This document shows, in pieces, positions 1-5,679 of a stretch of DNA of 5,908 nt. This stretch comes from Candidatus Moranbacteria bacterium CG_4_9_14_3_um_filter_42_9 (GTDB lineage: Bacteria; Patescibacteriota; Minisyncoccia; Moranbacterales; UBA2206), in the NCBI GenBank assembly GCA_002790635.1, contig PFVN01000061.1:1-5908 (forward strand). The letters run 5' to 3'. Made by a program: the position numbers and the translations under genes. The notes beneath the pieces were generated by a model. It was given only the letters and a program-made list of their open reading frames with translations, searched no databases and was not told the origin of the DNA. The stretch's first letter is position 1; each line of letters opens with the position of its first letter.

Positions 1-1048
1 GGAAACTGCCCAGTCTTTGCTTTCCAAAAACCAGAGCCAAGTCAACACCACTAAAAATCTCATTACCACTACGGTAAACACCATTTCCAGGAAGGAAACA
101 GAACTTAATAACTTAAGCCAGCGGATCGAACTGCAAAAAGCAATCCTTGGAGAATATCTAAGAGATCTTTATTACAGCGATCAAGAGGATCCGCTAGTCG
201 TCTTGGCGATGGAAAACAAGAGTTTAAATAATATTGTGGAAAACTTTGACCAGACGCTCAACATCAAAGAGAAAATTTTGAATGTTTTGTCGGAAATAAA
301 GCAGTCATCAAGCGAAGTAGCGAAAACCAAGGCGGAACTGGAAGATAAAAAAGATGATCACGAAAAACTGTTGGGAATCCAACAGGGCCAGCAATATGAG
401 ATAAAGTCAGACATATCCGAAGCGCAATCGACGCTGGCGGAAGTCAATGCGAAAATAAATAAATTGAAAAGCGAACTTTCCAGTTTGCTGGGAAGCGCGG
501 TCAGTTTTGATGACATTATCAAGGCGGCAAAATATGCGGCCGACGTCACCGGCATCCGAAAAGATTATCTCTTAGGCGTGCTGGTTGTAGAATCTAATCT
601 CGGGCGCTACACCGGCGGATGCACCTTTAAGCAAAGCAAGATGAGCGGGACGCGTGCCACCTATTTCAAACAGATCTGCAAGGAACTGGATTATGATTAT
701 AATAAAATGAAAGTTTCTTGCCCTCCGGCAGGCTACAAAGGAACCGGCGGAGCAATGGGCGTGGCTCAATTTATGCCGGACACATGGATGGGTTACAAGA
801 GTTCTATCGCTACGGTAACCCATAATGATCCGCCTGACCCGTGGGATCTTACTGACGGTGTGGTGGCAATGGCGTTGAAGCTCACCAAAGTGGACGGAGT
901 AAAACAGCACAAAAGAAGCGCCGAAGAAAAGGCCTATTGCGTTTATCTGGCCGGCAACAACTGGGCCAGCTATTGCGACAGCAAGGGAACCGACTACGGC
1001 GCCAAAGTTTTGTATTGGGCGGATAATTATGAAAGACTTTTGAATTAG
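1..1048 (+). CDS. Exported lytic transglycosylase with PcsB/CwlO-like coiled coil (5' partial)
   Basis: The frame is open to the left edge (codons ETAQS precede the TTG at 17), so the true start and any signal peptide lie outside the window. Counting that TTG as residue 1, residues about 1-158 are a heptad-rich coiled coil; the segment YLRDLYYSDQEDPLVVL matches the hinge region of PcsB/CwlO-type coiled-coil domains. Residues about 163-343 look like an MltB/SLT_2-type lytic transglycosylase: VVESNLGRYTG carries the probable catalytic Glu192, and GGAMGVAQFMPDTW is the conserved substrate-cleft block. By family, such enzymes cleave the MurNAc-GlcNAc bond of peptidoglycan to 1,6-anhydroMurNAc outside the membrane. 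Five cysteines (202, 221, 235, 308, 320) lie only in the catalytic half and could form disulfides, which fits export. The stop is TAG at 1046. The family-level call is firm; regulation through FtsEX, as for PcsB, is inference. Confidence 0.87.
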   Translation, partial: ETAQSLLSKNQSQVNTTKNLITTTVNTISRKETELNNLSQRIELQKAILGEYLRDLYYSDQEDPLVVLAMENKSLNNIVENFDQTLNIKEKILNVLSEIKQSSSEVAKTKAELEDKKDDHEKLLGIQQGQQYEIKSDISEAQSTLAEVNAKINKLKSELSSLLGSAVSFDDIIKAAKYAADVTGIRKDYLLGVLVVESNLGRYTGGCTFKQSKMSGTRATYFKQICKELDYDYNKMKVSCPPAGYKGTGGAMGVAQFMPDTWMGYKSSIATVTHNDPPDPWDLTDGVVAMALKLTKVDGVKQHKRSAEEKAYCVYLAGNNWASYCDSKGTDYGAKVLYWADNYERLLN

Positions 1049-1063
1049 TAAGCATTTTAATAT

Positions 1064-1228
1064 TTACTTGGGTAAGTAATTTCCACCCTAGGCGGATCAG
1101 CCTTGGGCTGAAATTCAGTAATTTGTTACGTAACTAGTTACTGAATAAATTGAGTTCGGCCATAGCAAATTTATTCTGCTACTGGAGTAGCAAAATTTTT
1201 TAAATCCCGGCGAAACGAGATTTTTTTT
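1064..1228 (+). repeat. Array of abutting inverted repeats downstream of the transglycosylase gene
   Basis: At least six dyads lie end to end. 1064-1079: TTACTT/AAGTAA, 4-nt loop. 1079-1114: imperfect 36-bp dyad, with a local TCAGCC/GGCTGA hairpin at 1097-1111. 1113-1146: ATTCAGTAA/TTACTGAAT arms around the perfect palindrome GTTACGTAAC, 15 of 17 pairs. 1143-1176: GAATAAATT/AATTTATTC, 16-nt loop. 1177-1192: TGCTAC/GTAGCA on a TGGA loop, then T6 at 1196-1201. 1202-1223: the terminator hairpin. Neighbouring arms share or touch their end bases, so nearly the whole stretch can fold. No ORF fits here. It may be a structured 3' UTR, a small RNA ending at the T8 tract, or a palindromic repeat element. 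I do not recognise a known RNA family. Confidence 0.6.
1202..1228 (+). terminator. Rho-independent terminator between the transglycosylase gene and murA
   Basis: AAATC (1202-1206) pairs with GATTT (1219-1223), and after one C-A mismatch CG (1208-1209) pairs with CG (1216-1217), leaving a short GCGAAA-type loop. Eight T follow directly (1221-1228), and T6 (1196-1201) lies just upstream. The stem is only moderately GC-rich, but the T8 tract and the position 25 bp before a strong promoter support termination of the upstream transcript. The hairpin at 1177-1192 followed by T6 could act as a first, weaker terminator. Confidence 0.65.
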
Positions 1229-1252
1229 AAAAAATTATTAGGTAGATCATAC

Positions 1253-1281
1253 TTGAAAAAAAGCCAAAAGTAAAATATACT
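1253..1281 (+). promoter_or_regulatory. Sigma70-type promoter for murA and probably the downstream genes
   Basis: A -35 box TTGAAA (1253-1258) and a -10 box TATACT (1276-1281) are separated by exactly 17 bp; each differs from consensus (TTGACA, TATAAT) at one base. The spacer is A-rich. Transcription would start near 1288, giving a murA leader of about 170 nt. The position just after the terminator and before a gene on the same strand fits. No operator is recognisable. Confidence 0.7.
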
Positions 1282-1288
1282 ATAAAAG

Positions 1289-1457
1289 AGATAAAAATGG
1301 CCGTCCCGCACCAAATTCCAAAGATAGATTTGGCTTTATTTATAGCTTTATCCACGGAATCGCCTGCGGCTTAGCCAGAGCTTAATCGAAAGTTTTAAAT
1401 TGCGAATTGGTGCGGGATGCTCATTTTTGCAGCTACTCGCTCTGCTCGTAGGCAAAA
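1289..1457 (+). promoter_or_regulatory. Structured murA leader with long-range stem and possible small upstream ORF
   Basis: TCCCGCACCAAATTC (1304-1318) is complementary to GAATTGGTGCGGGA (1404-1417) apart from one bulged A, closing a 114-nt segment. Part of the 5' arm, CCAAAT (1311-1316), can instead pair with ATTTGG (1328-1333), so two exclusive folds are possible. A 25-codon ORF starts at ATG 1297, about 9 nt from the predicted transcript start, and ends at TAG 1372-1374, running through the 5' arm; it could be a leader peptide or chance. The segment could also be a small element with 14-bp terminal inverted repeats, although I see no target-site duplication. No known riboswitch class is recognised. 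The pairing is certain from sequence; the function is not. Confidence 0.4.
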
Positions 1458-1460
1458 ATG
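1422..1460 (+). promoter_or_regulatory. Hairpin burying the murA start codon and Shine-Dalgarno-like AGG
   Basis: CATTTTTGC (1422-1430) is perfectly complementary to GCAAAAATG (1452-1460), whose last three bases are the murA ATG. After a 2-nt bulge, CTAC (1433-1436) pairs with GTAG (1448-1451), leaving an 11-nt loop. The only Shine-Dalgarno-like bases, AGG at 1450-1452 with a 5-nt spacer to the ATG, are also in the stem. The geometry suggests translation that depends on opening the hairpin. Confidence 0.5.
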
Positions 1461-2723
1461 GCAGAATATTTCGAAATTCAGGGCGGAAAAAGGCTAAAAG
1501 GCGAGATAGAAGTGCGGGGGTCAAAGAACGCCACCACGCCTATTTTGGCCGCAACCCTGCTTACCAAAGAAAAATGCGTCATATCCAACATCCCGCTCAT
1601 CGAGGATGTTTTTCGGATGGTCGAGATTTTGGAAAGCTTAGGGGCGGAAATCAAGTGGCTGGGCAAAAGGAAAATCAGTGTGGAAGCGAAAAAAATCAAT
1701 CTATCCAGAATGAATTTTGATCTAGTGAAAAAGATTCGTTCGTCCATTTTGCTTCTGGGTTCGCTTTCTGCCCGATTTGACAATTTCAAGCTTTATCACC
1801 CAGGCGGCTGCGTGATCGGAGCGCGTCCGATGGGCACGCATTTCGATGCTCTCAGCAAAATGGGAGTGGATGTCCGACAGAGCGGTAAATACTATTTGGC
1901 CAATGCCAAAAAAAGAAAAAATGCCCGGATAGTTTTAAAAGAATTTTCGGTCACTGGAACGGAGAACGCCATGATGCTGGCGGCGGGTCTGCCCGGAAAA
2001 ACGATAATCAAGATCGCCGCCGCCGAACCGCACGTGGAGGATCTGGGAAAATTTTTGATCGCCATGGGTGCAAAAATTAAAGGTCTCGGCACTCACACTT
2101 TGGAAATTGTCGGAAATAAAAAACTGAAAGGTGTAAGTCATATTATTGTTTCTGATGCCGTGGAGGCGGCTACTTTTCTGATCATGGGGGTAGCCACCAA
2201 GAGTCGGATAAAGGTGAAAAACGTTCGCGAAGAGCATTTGGATCTGGTTTTGGAAAAGCTCAGGGAATTTGGGGCTGATTTTAAATTCGGTAAAAACTAC
2301 ATTGAAGTTATTCCTCCTCAAAAAATATTCGCCGTGGATAAAGTGGAGGCGCGGACCTATCCCGGAATTCCGACGGACGCGCAGGCACCTTTTGGAGTTT
2401 TGGCGACGCAAGCGGAGGGGAAAACACTGATATACGATACTCTTTATGAAGGCCGGCTTAATTATGTCCAAGGAATCAAAAAGATGGGCGCTAAAACTCG
2501 GATTTTAAACAAGCATCAGATGTTAGTGGAGGGGCCGACAAAGCTCAATGGCCGGACAATTAGCAGTTATGATCTCAGGGCCGGTGCATCGCTTATTATC
2601 GCGGCGCTGGTAGCCGAAGGCAAAACCGTGATAAAAAATATATATCAAGTGGACAGAGGGTATGAGAGGATAGAGGAACGGCTTAGTGCGCTTGGCGCCG
2701 ACATCAGGAGAATTAAAAGCTAG
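1458..2723 (+). CDS. murA: UDP-N-acetylglucosamine 1-carboxyvinyltransferase
   Basis: Cytoplasmic enzyme of the first committed peptidoglycan step: it moves enolpyruvate from PEP to UDP-GlcNAc. The 421 residues match the usual MurA length (about 418-430), and the inside-out alpha/beta barrel of the EPSP synthase/MurA family is covered end to end. The N-terminus has GGKRLKGEIEVRGSKNA with Lys23 and Asn24 at the UDP-GlcNAc/PEP site. The loop GGCVIGARP gives Cys118 (E. coli Cys115, target of fosfomycin) and Arg123. PTDAQAPF gives the general-base Asp307 (E. coli Asp305), and DRGYERIEERL gives Arg400 (E. coli Arg397). All key residues are intact. A cysteine at 118, not the aspartate of mycobacterial and chlamydial MurA, predicts fosfomycin sensitivity in principle. 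The ATG at 1458 is supported by family alignment at the N-terminus; it has only a weak AGG upstream and lies in a hairpin. Confidence 0.97.
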   Translation: MAEYFEIQGGKRLKGEIEVRGSKNATTPILAATLLTKEKCVISNIPLIEDVFRMVEILESLGAEIKWLGKRKISVEAKKINLSRMNFDLVKKIRSSILLLGSLSARFDNFKLYHPGGCVIGARPMGTHFDALSKMGVDVRQSGKYYLANAKKRKNARIVLKEFSVTGTENAMMLAAGLPGKTIIKIAAAEPHVEDLGKFLIAMGAKIKGLGTHTLEIVGNKKLKGVSHIIVSDAVEAATFLIMGVATKSRIKVKNVREEHLDLVLEKLREFGADFKFGKNYIEVIPPQKIFAVDKVEARTYPGIPTDAQAPFGVLATQAEGKTLIYDTLYEGRLNYVQGIKKMGAKTRILNKHQMLVEGPTKLNGRTISSYDLRAGASLIIAALVAEGKTVIKNIYQVDRGYERIEERLSALGADIRRIKS

Positions 2724-2737
2724 TCTGATGAACCTGG

Positions 2738-2784
2738 TTTCCAAATTTCCAATTTCCAATTTCCAATTTTCAATTAAATTCCAA
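2738..2784 (+). repeat. Tandem TTTCCAA heptamer repeat in the murA-HD gap
   Basis: TTTCCAA occurs at 2738-2744, 2746-2752, 2753-2759 and 2760-2766, the last three head to tail. A variant TTTTCAA follows at 2767-2773, and TTCCAA at 2779-2784. The array fills most of the 72-bp gap between the murA stop and the next start. No terminator or promoter is visible in the gap, so read-through from murA is likely. The array has the same 7-nt period and similar composition as the repeat inside the glycosyltransferase at 5089-5151. Confidence 0.8.
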
Positions 2785-2795
2785 TTACGAAAATT

Positions 2796-3470
2796 ATGAG
2801 TAAGATGGAAAAAATAAAAAAGATTGCGGAAAAAGAGTTGGCTTGTTCGGCGCATGACATGGAACATGTAATGCGGGTTTACAATATGGCGATGAAGATT
2901 GCCAAAACCGAAAAAAATATTGATCATGAAATTTTAAAAGCCGCGGTGCTACTGCACGACATAGCCAGGTCAAGGGAAGACGATGACAAGACCGGTAAAA
3001 TCTGCCACGCCAAGGAGTCAGCGAGAATGAGCAAGCCGATTTTAGAGAAATTGGGATTTTCAGGAGAAAAGATAAAAAAAATCCAGCATTGTATCTTAAC
3101 TCATCGATTTAAAACCAAAGAAAAACCGGAAAGCATTGAGGCAAAAATTCTTTTTGATTCCGATAAGCTGGATTCACTTGGGGCCATGGTTATCATTCGC
3201 GCCGGAATGTGGATGGGACGCCACAATTGCAGCATATTTCCCAAAATGAGCCTAAAGGAATACACCAAAATTAATTTAGTTGGAGGAAAATTAAACGGAC
3301 GAATTAAGAACGCCAGTTTGCACAATATTTTTTACGAGCACGAGATAAAAGACAAAAGGCTTCCAGGCGTGATGCATACTAAAGCTGCGCAAAAGATAGC
3401 GAAGGAACGGTTGACATTTACCACGAATTTTTTGACAAGATTAAAAGAAGAAGCTAAAGGAATTGTATAA
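2796..3470 (+). CDS. HD-domain metal-dependent phosphohydrolase of unknown substrate
   Basis: A 224-residue, probably cytoplasmic protein with the HD-superfamily signature in order: HDMEHVMRV (His20, Asp21, His24), LLHDIARS (His54-Asp55), CHAKESA (His71), ILTHR (His103) and FDSDKLDSLGA (Asp121, Asp123). The pattern fits the YpgQ/YedJ-like branch of small HD hydrolases, some members of which hydrolyse nucleoside phosphates; they bind divalent metals through the His and Asp residues. No RelA/SpoT synthetase, GAF or other domain is fused to it, and no signal peptide or membrane segment is seen. The ATG at 2796 is preceded by no Shine-Dalgarno; a second ATG at 2805 is possible. It lies 72 bp after murA and stops 4 nt before the preferred mreB start, so it is probably co-expressed with mreB. 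The substrate cannot be inferred from sequence. Confidence 0.85.
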   Translation: MSKMEKIKKIAEKELACSAHDMEHVMRVYNMAMKIAKTEKNIDHEILKAAVLLHDIARSREDDDKTGKICHAKESARMSKPILEKLGFSGEKIKKIQHCILTHRFKTKEKPESIEAKILFDSDKLDSLGAMVIIRAGMWMGRHNCSIFPKMSLKEYTKINLVGGKLNGRIKNASLHNIFYEHEIKDKRLPGVMHTKAAQKIAKERLTFTTNFLTRLKEEAKGIV

Positions 3471-3474
3471 ATTT

Positions 3475-4482
3475 ATGTTAGTACGAAAAATCGGCATAGA
3501 TCTGGGAACTGCCAACACCCTAGTTTTTATTCCAGGAAAAGGCGTAGTCGTGAACGAGCCAAGCGTGGTAGCTGTTTCGATTTTGGATAATAAGGTTTTG
3601 GCAGTGGGAAATGACGCCAAGGAAATGCTCGGGCGCACGCCGGATACAATTGTGGCCAGCCGACCGCTAAGAGACGGAGTCATTGCTGATTATCGGGTAA
3701 CGGAAGCGATGCTCAAATATTTCATCAATAAAGTTAGCGGAAAAATTCGCTTAGTCAGGCCGGAAATCATGCTTTCTATTCCCGCTGGCATCACATCTAC
3801 CGAAAGACGGGCGGTAATTGACGCGGCGGTCCGATCGGGAGCCAAAGCGGCCTATGTTGTCAAAGAGCCGGTTTTGGCGGCTATCGGAGCGGGTATCCCG
3901 ATCAATTCGGCAGCTGGCAATATGATCATTGATGTTGGCGGCGGCACCTCTGAAGTGGCGATCATATCGCTCGGCGGCATAGTGGCGGCTTATAGCGCGC
4001 GGGTGGGAGGCAATAAGCTGGATCAAGCGATTGCCGACCATATAAAAAGAAAGTATGGCTTGGCTATCGGAGATCGGACAGCCGAAGATATCAAAATTCA
4101 GATTGGTTCGGCCCTACCCTTGGTCAAGGAAGATTATATGGAAGTGCGCGGGCGTGATCTTTCCGGCGGACTGCCGAAAACAATAAAAATTTCTTCCAAT
4201 GAAATAACCGGCGCGATTCAAGATGAACTCAGAGAAATTATCGCCGTGATAAAAAAAGTTCTTCAGGAAACTCCGCCGGAACTCGCGGCGGATGTTATGG
4301 ACAAAGGCATGGTGCTTTCCGGCGGCGGGGCGCTTTTACGCAATCTGGATCAGCTGATAGCTAAGACCATCGAGGTTCCATGTTATGTTGCCGAGGAGCC
4401 GCTACTCTGCGTGATCAAGGGGATTGGCATTGCGCTGGAAAATTTGGACTTGTATAAGCGGACGATAATGCTATCTAAATAG
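3475..4482 (+). CDS. mreB: Rod-shape-determining actin homologue MreB
   Basis: A 335-residue member of the actin/Hsp70 ATPase fold that polymerises on the inner face of the membrane and guides side-wall peptidoglycan synthesis. Counting from the ATG at 3475, phosphate-1 is KIGIDLGTANTLVF (5-18), followed by the MreB-typical NEPSVVA (27-33) and RPLRDGVIADY (63-73). The segment EPVLAAIGAGIP is at 131-142, phosphate-2 is IIDVGGGTSEVAI (151-163), and the adenosine motif is GMVLSGGGALLRNLD (278-292). Length is normal and all nucleotide motifs are intact. A TTG at 3463 would add four residues, but AAAGGA (3456-3461) would be only 1 nt away from it. The ATG starts the canonical N-terminus, with AAAGGA 13 nt upstream, which is rather long. 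mreC and mreD do not follow; a glycosyltransferase does. Confidence 0.95.
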   Translation: MLVRKIGIDLGTANTLVFIPGKGVVVNEPSVVAVSILDNKVLAVGNDAKEMLGRTPDTIVASRPLRDGVIADYRVTEAMLKYFINKVSGKIRLVRPEIMLSIPAGITSTERRAVIDAAVRSGAKAAYVVKEPVLAAIGAGIPINSAAGNMIIDVGGGTSEVAIISLGGIVAAYSARVGGNKLDQAIADHIKRKYGLAIGDRTAEDIKIQIGSALPLVKEDYMEVRGRDLSGGLPKTIKISSNEITGAIQDELREIIAVIKKVLQETPPELAADVMDKGMVLSGGGALLRNLDQLIAKTIEVPCYVAEEPLLCVIKGIGIALENLDLYKRTIMLSK

Positions 4483-4485
4483 CTT

Positions 4486-4555
4486 TTAGCTTGTAGCTTT
4501 TTAGAAAAATTTTTATTTGTCTAATAAGCTAACAAGCTAATTCCTAATAAGCTAA
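4486..4555 (+). repeat. Long hairpin plus 12-bp direct repeat between mreB and the glycosyltransferase gene
   Basis: TTAGCTTG (4486-4493) pairs with CAAGCTAA (4533-4540), TAGCTT (4494-4499) with AAGCTA (4526-4531), and TTAG (4501-4504) with CTAA (4521-4524). This gives 18 bp with one bulge and one mismatch, around a 16-nt loop that contains AAAAATTTTT. The 12-mer CTAATAAGCTAA occurs at 4521-4532 and again at 4544-4555, the second copy ending on the A of the next ATG. No T-run follows the stem, so it is not a standard terminator. I found no convincing promoter in this gap. Confidence 0.65.
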
Positions 4556-5679
4556 TGATAATTGGCATTGACGCTTCCCGGGCTTTTCTTAAACAACGGA
4601 CGGGAATTGAAGAATATTCATATCAAGTCATAAAGCACCTTGCTGATCGGCAGACAAGCCTGACAAAAGAAACAAGTGATTGCCAGGTTGTTTTATATTT
4701 GCGAAAAAATCAGGAAATTGATTTTATTTTGCCCAAGAATTGGAACGCAAGGGTTATTCAGTGGCCGAGGTTTTGGACTCAAATCGGACTTTCACTGGAA
4801 ATGATTTTTCATCCAGTGGATACACTTTTTATTCCGGCGCACACGGTGCCAGTAGTTCATTCTAAAAATACCATTGTCACGATCCATGGACTGGAATATG
4901 AATTTTGCCCAAAAGCTTATTCTCCATGGGAAACATTTTATATGCGGTGGTCGATAAAGAACTCCTGCCGATGGGCTAAAAAAATCATCGCAGTTTCTAA
5001 TAATACCAAACAAGATTTAATTAAGCTGTATAAGGTGCCGGAAAATAAAATAGAAGTTATTTATGAGGGATATGGCTCTATAGGGAAATCTCAAATTCAA
5101 AATCCCAAATCCCAAATAAACACTAAATACCAAACACTAAATACCAAATACCTTCTATTCATCGGGCGGTTGGAGGAGCGTAAAAATATCATCGGCATAA
5201 TAAAGGCATTTGAAATACTTAAGGAACATTATAAAATTCCGCATAAGTTGATTTTGGCTGGAAAATTCGGGTATGGGGAACAGGAAATTCGCCACGAACT
5301 GGAAAACATAAATTGTTCTAAAAGTATAATTCTTTCCGGATATGTCAGTGAGGAAGAAAAGTGGGAACTTTTGAAAAGCGCGGATATTTTTTTGTTTCCA
5401 ACTTTTTATGAGGGTTTTGGCCTGCCGGTGCTGGAAGCGCAAAGCCTTGGCGTACCGGTGGTGGCGGGAAATAATTCCTCCATTCCGGAAATTGCCGGGG
5501 ATAGCGCACTTCTCGTCGACTCTACCAATGCCGAGGAAATGGCAGATGAAATAAAGCGGCTTATTTATGATGAAAATTTGAAAAATGATATAATAAAAAA
5601 AGGCTATGAAAATGTGAAAAGGTTCAGTTGGGATAAATGCGCGCGGGAAATCGCTGAATTAATTAATACTAATGGATAA
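4555..5679 (+). CDS. GT4-family (GT-B fold) glycosyltransferase
   Basis: A 374-residue retaining glycosyltransferase that, by family, uses a nucleotide sugar to extend a surface glycan, lipid-linked oligosaccharide or glycolipid on the cytoplasmic side. The N-terminal Rossmann half begins IGIDASRAFLKQRTGIEEYSYQ, and TIVTIHGLEYEF (106-117) and KKIIAVSNNTKQDL (142-155) are typical GT4 landmarks. The C-terminal half has LLFIGRLEERKN (200-211), LILAGK (232-237) and the EX7E motif EGFGLPVLE (Glu286, Glu294), followed by PEIAGDSALLVD. Donor and acceptor cannot be read from sequence. An insert of 21 residues (179-199) made of heptamer repeats sits in the linker between the two domains. No Shine-Dalgarno is seen; the ATG at 4555 fits the family N-terminus. 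The stop overlaps the next gene by 8 bp, which points to translational coupling. Confidence 0.9.
   Translation: MIIGIDASRAFLKQRTGIEEYSYQVIKHLADRQTSLTKETSDCQVVLYLRKNQEIDFILPKNWNARVIQWPRFWTQIGLSLEMIFHPVDTLFIPAHTVPVVHSKNTIVTIHGLEYEFCPKAYSPWETFYMRWSIKNSCRWAKKIIAVSNNTKQDLIKLYKVPENKIEVIYEGYGSIGKSQIQNPKSQINTKYQTLNTKYLLFIGRLEERKNIIGIIKAFEILKEHYKIPHKLILAGKFGYGEQEIRHELENINCSKSIILSGYVSEEEKWELLKSADIFLFPTFYEGFGLPVLEAQSLGVPVVAGNNSSIPEIAGDSALLVDSTNAEEMADEIKRLIYDENLKNDIIKKGYENVKRFSWDKCAREIAELINTNG
5089..5151 (+). repeat. In-frame heptanucleotide repeat inside the glycosyltransferase gene
   Basis: The 63 bp divide exactly into nine degenerate 7-mers, among them TCCCAAA twice in tandem (5103-5116) and TAAATAC twice (5124-5130, 5138-5144) alternating with CAAACAC and CAAATAC. 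Because 9 x 7 = 63 = 21 codons, the frame is kept, and the product is three 7-residue repeats: SQIQNPK, SQINTKY, QTLNTKY. The repeat begins right after EGYGSIGK and ends right before LLFIGRL, so it lengthens the linker and leaves both Rossmann domains whole. Confidence 0.8.

Noticed and set aside
572..910. 112-codon - strand frame inside the transglycosylase gene
   Set aside because: It is antisense to the conserved catalytic domain and resembles no protein family.
1113..1146. XerCD dif or phage attachment site
   Set aside because: The 34-bp dyad has no resemblance to dif arms around a 6-bp centre, and no integrase or flanking duplication is present.
1049..1457. tRNA, tmRNA, RNase P or SRP RNA gene
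   Set aside because: No tRNA cloverleaf or TTCGA-type T arm, and none of the conserved core motifs of those RNAs, could be found.
1400..1720. 106-codon + strand frame overlapping the murA start
   Set aside because: It overlaps the conserved N-terminus of MurA in another frame and encodes an Arg/Lys/Gly-rich product with no family features.
1935..2471. 178-codon open frame on the - strand within murA
   Set aside because: It is fully antisense to a clear murA, has no recognisable motif and has the composition of a shadow frame.
2738..2784. CRISPR-like repeat array
   Set aside because: Units are 7 nt head to tail with no unique spacers, and no cas genes are present.
3463..3474. Upstream TTG start for mreB, overlapping the HD gene by 8 bp
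   Set aside because: AAAGGA would be only 1 nt from it, and the ATG at 3475 gives the canonical MreB N-terminus.
4486..4540. Rho-independent terminator after mreB
   Set aside because: The stem is AT-rich and not followed by a T-run; the T-rich part lies in the loop.
1458..5679. Alternative genetic code with UGA as glycine
   Set aside because: The long frames contain no in-frame TGA and use normal glycine codons, so the standard bacterial code explains them.
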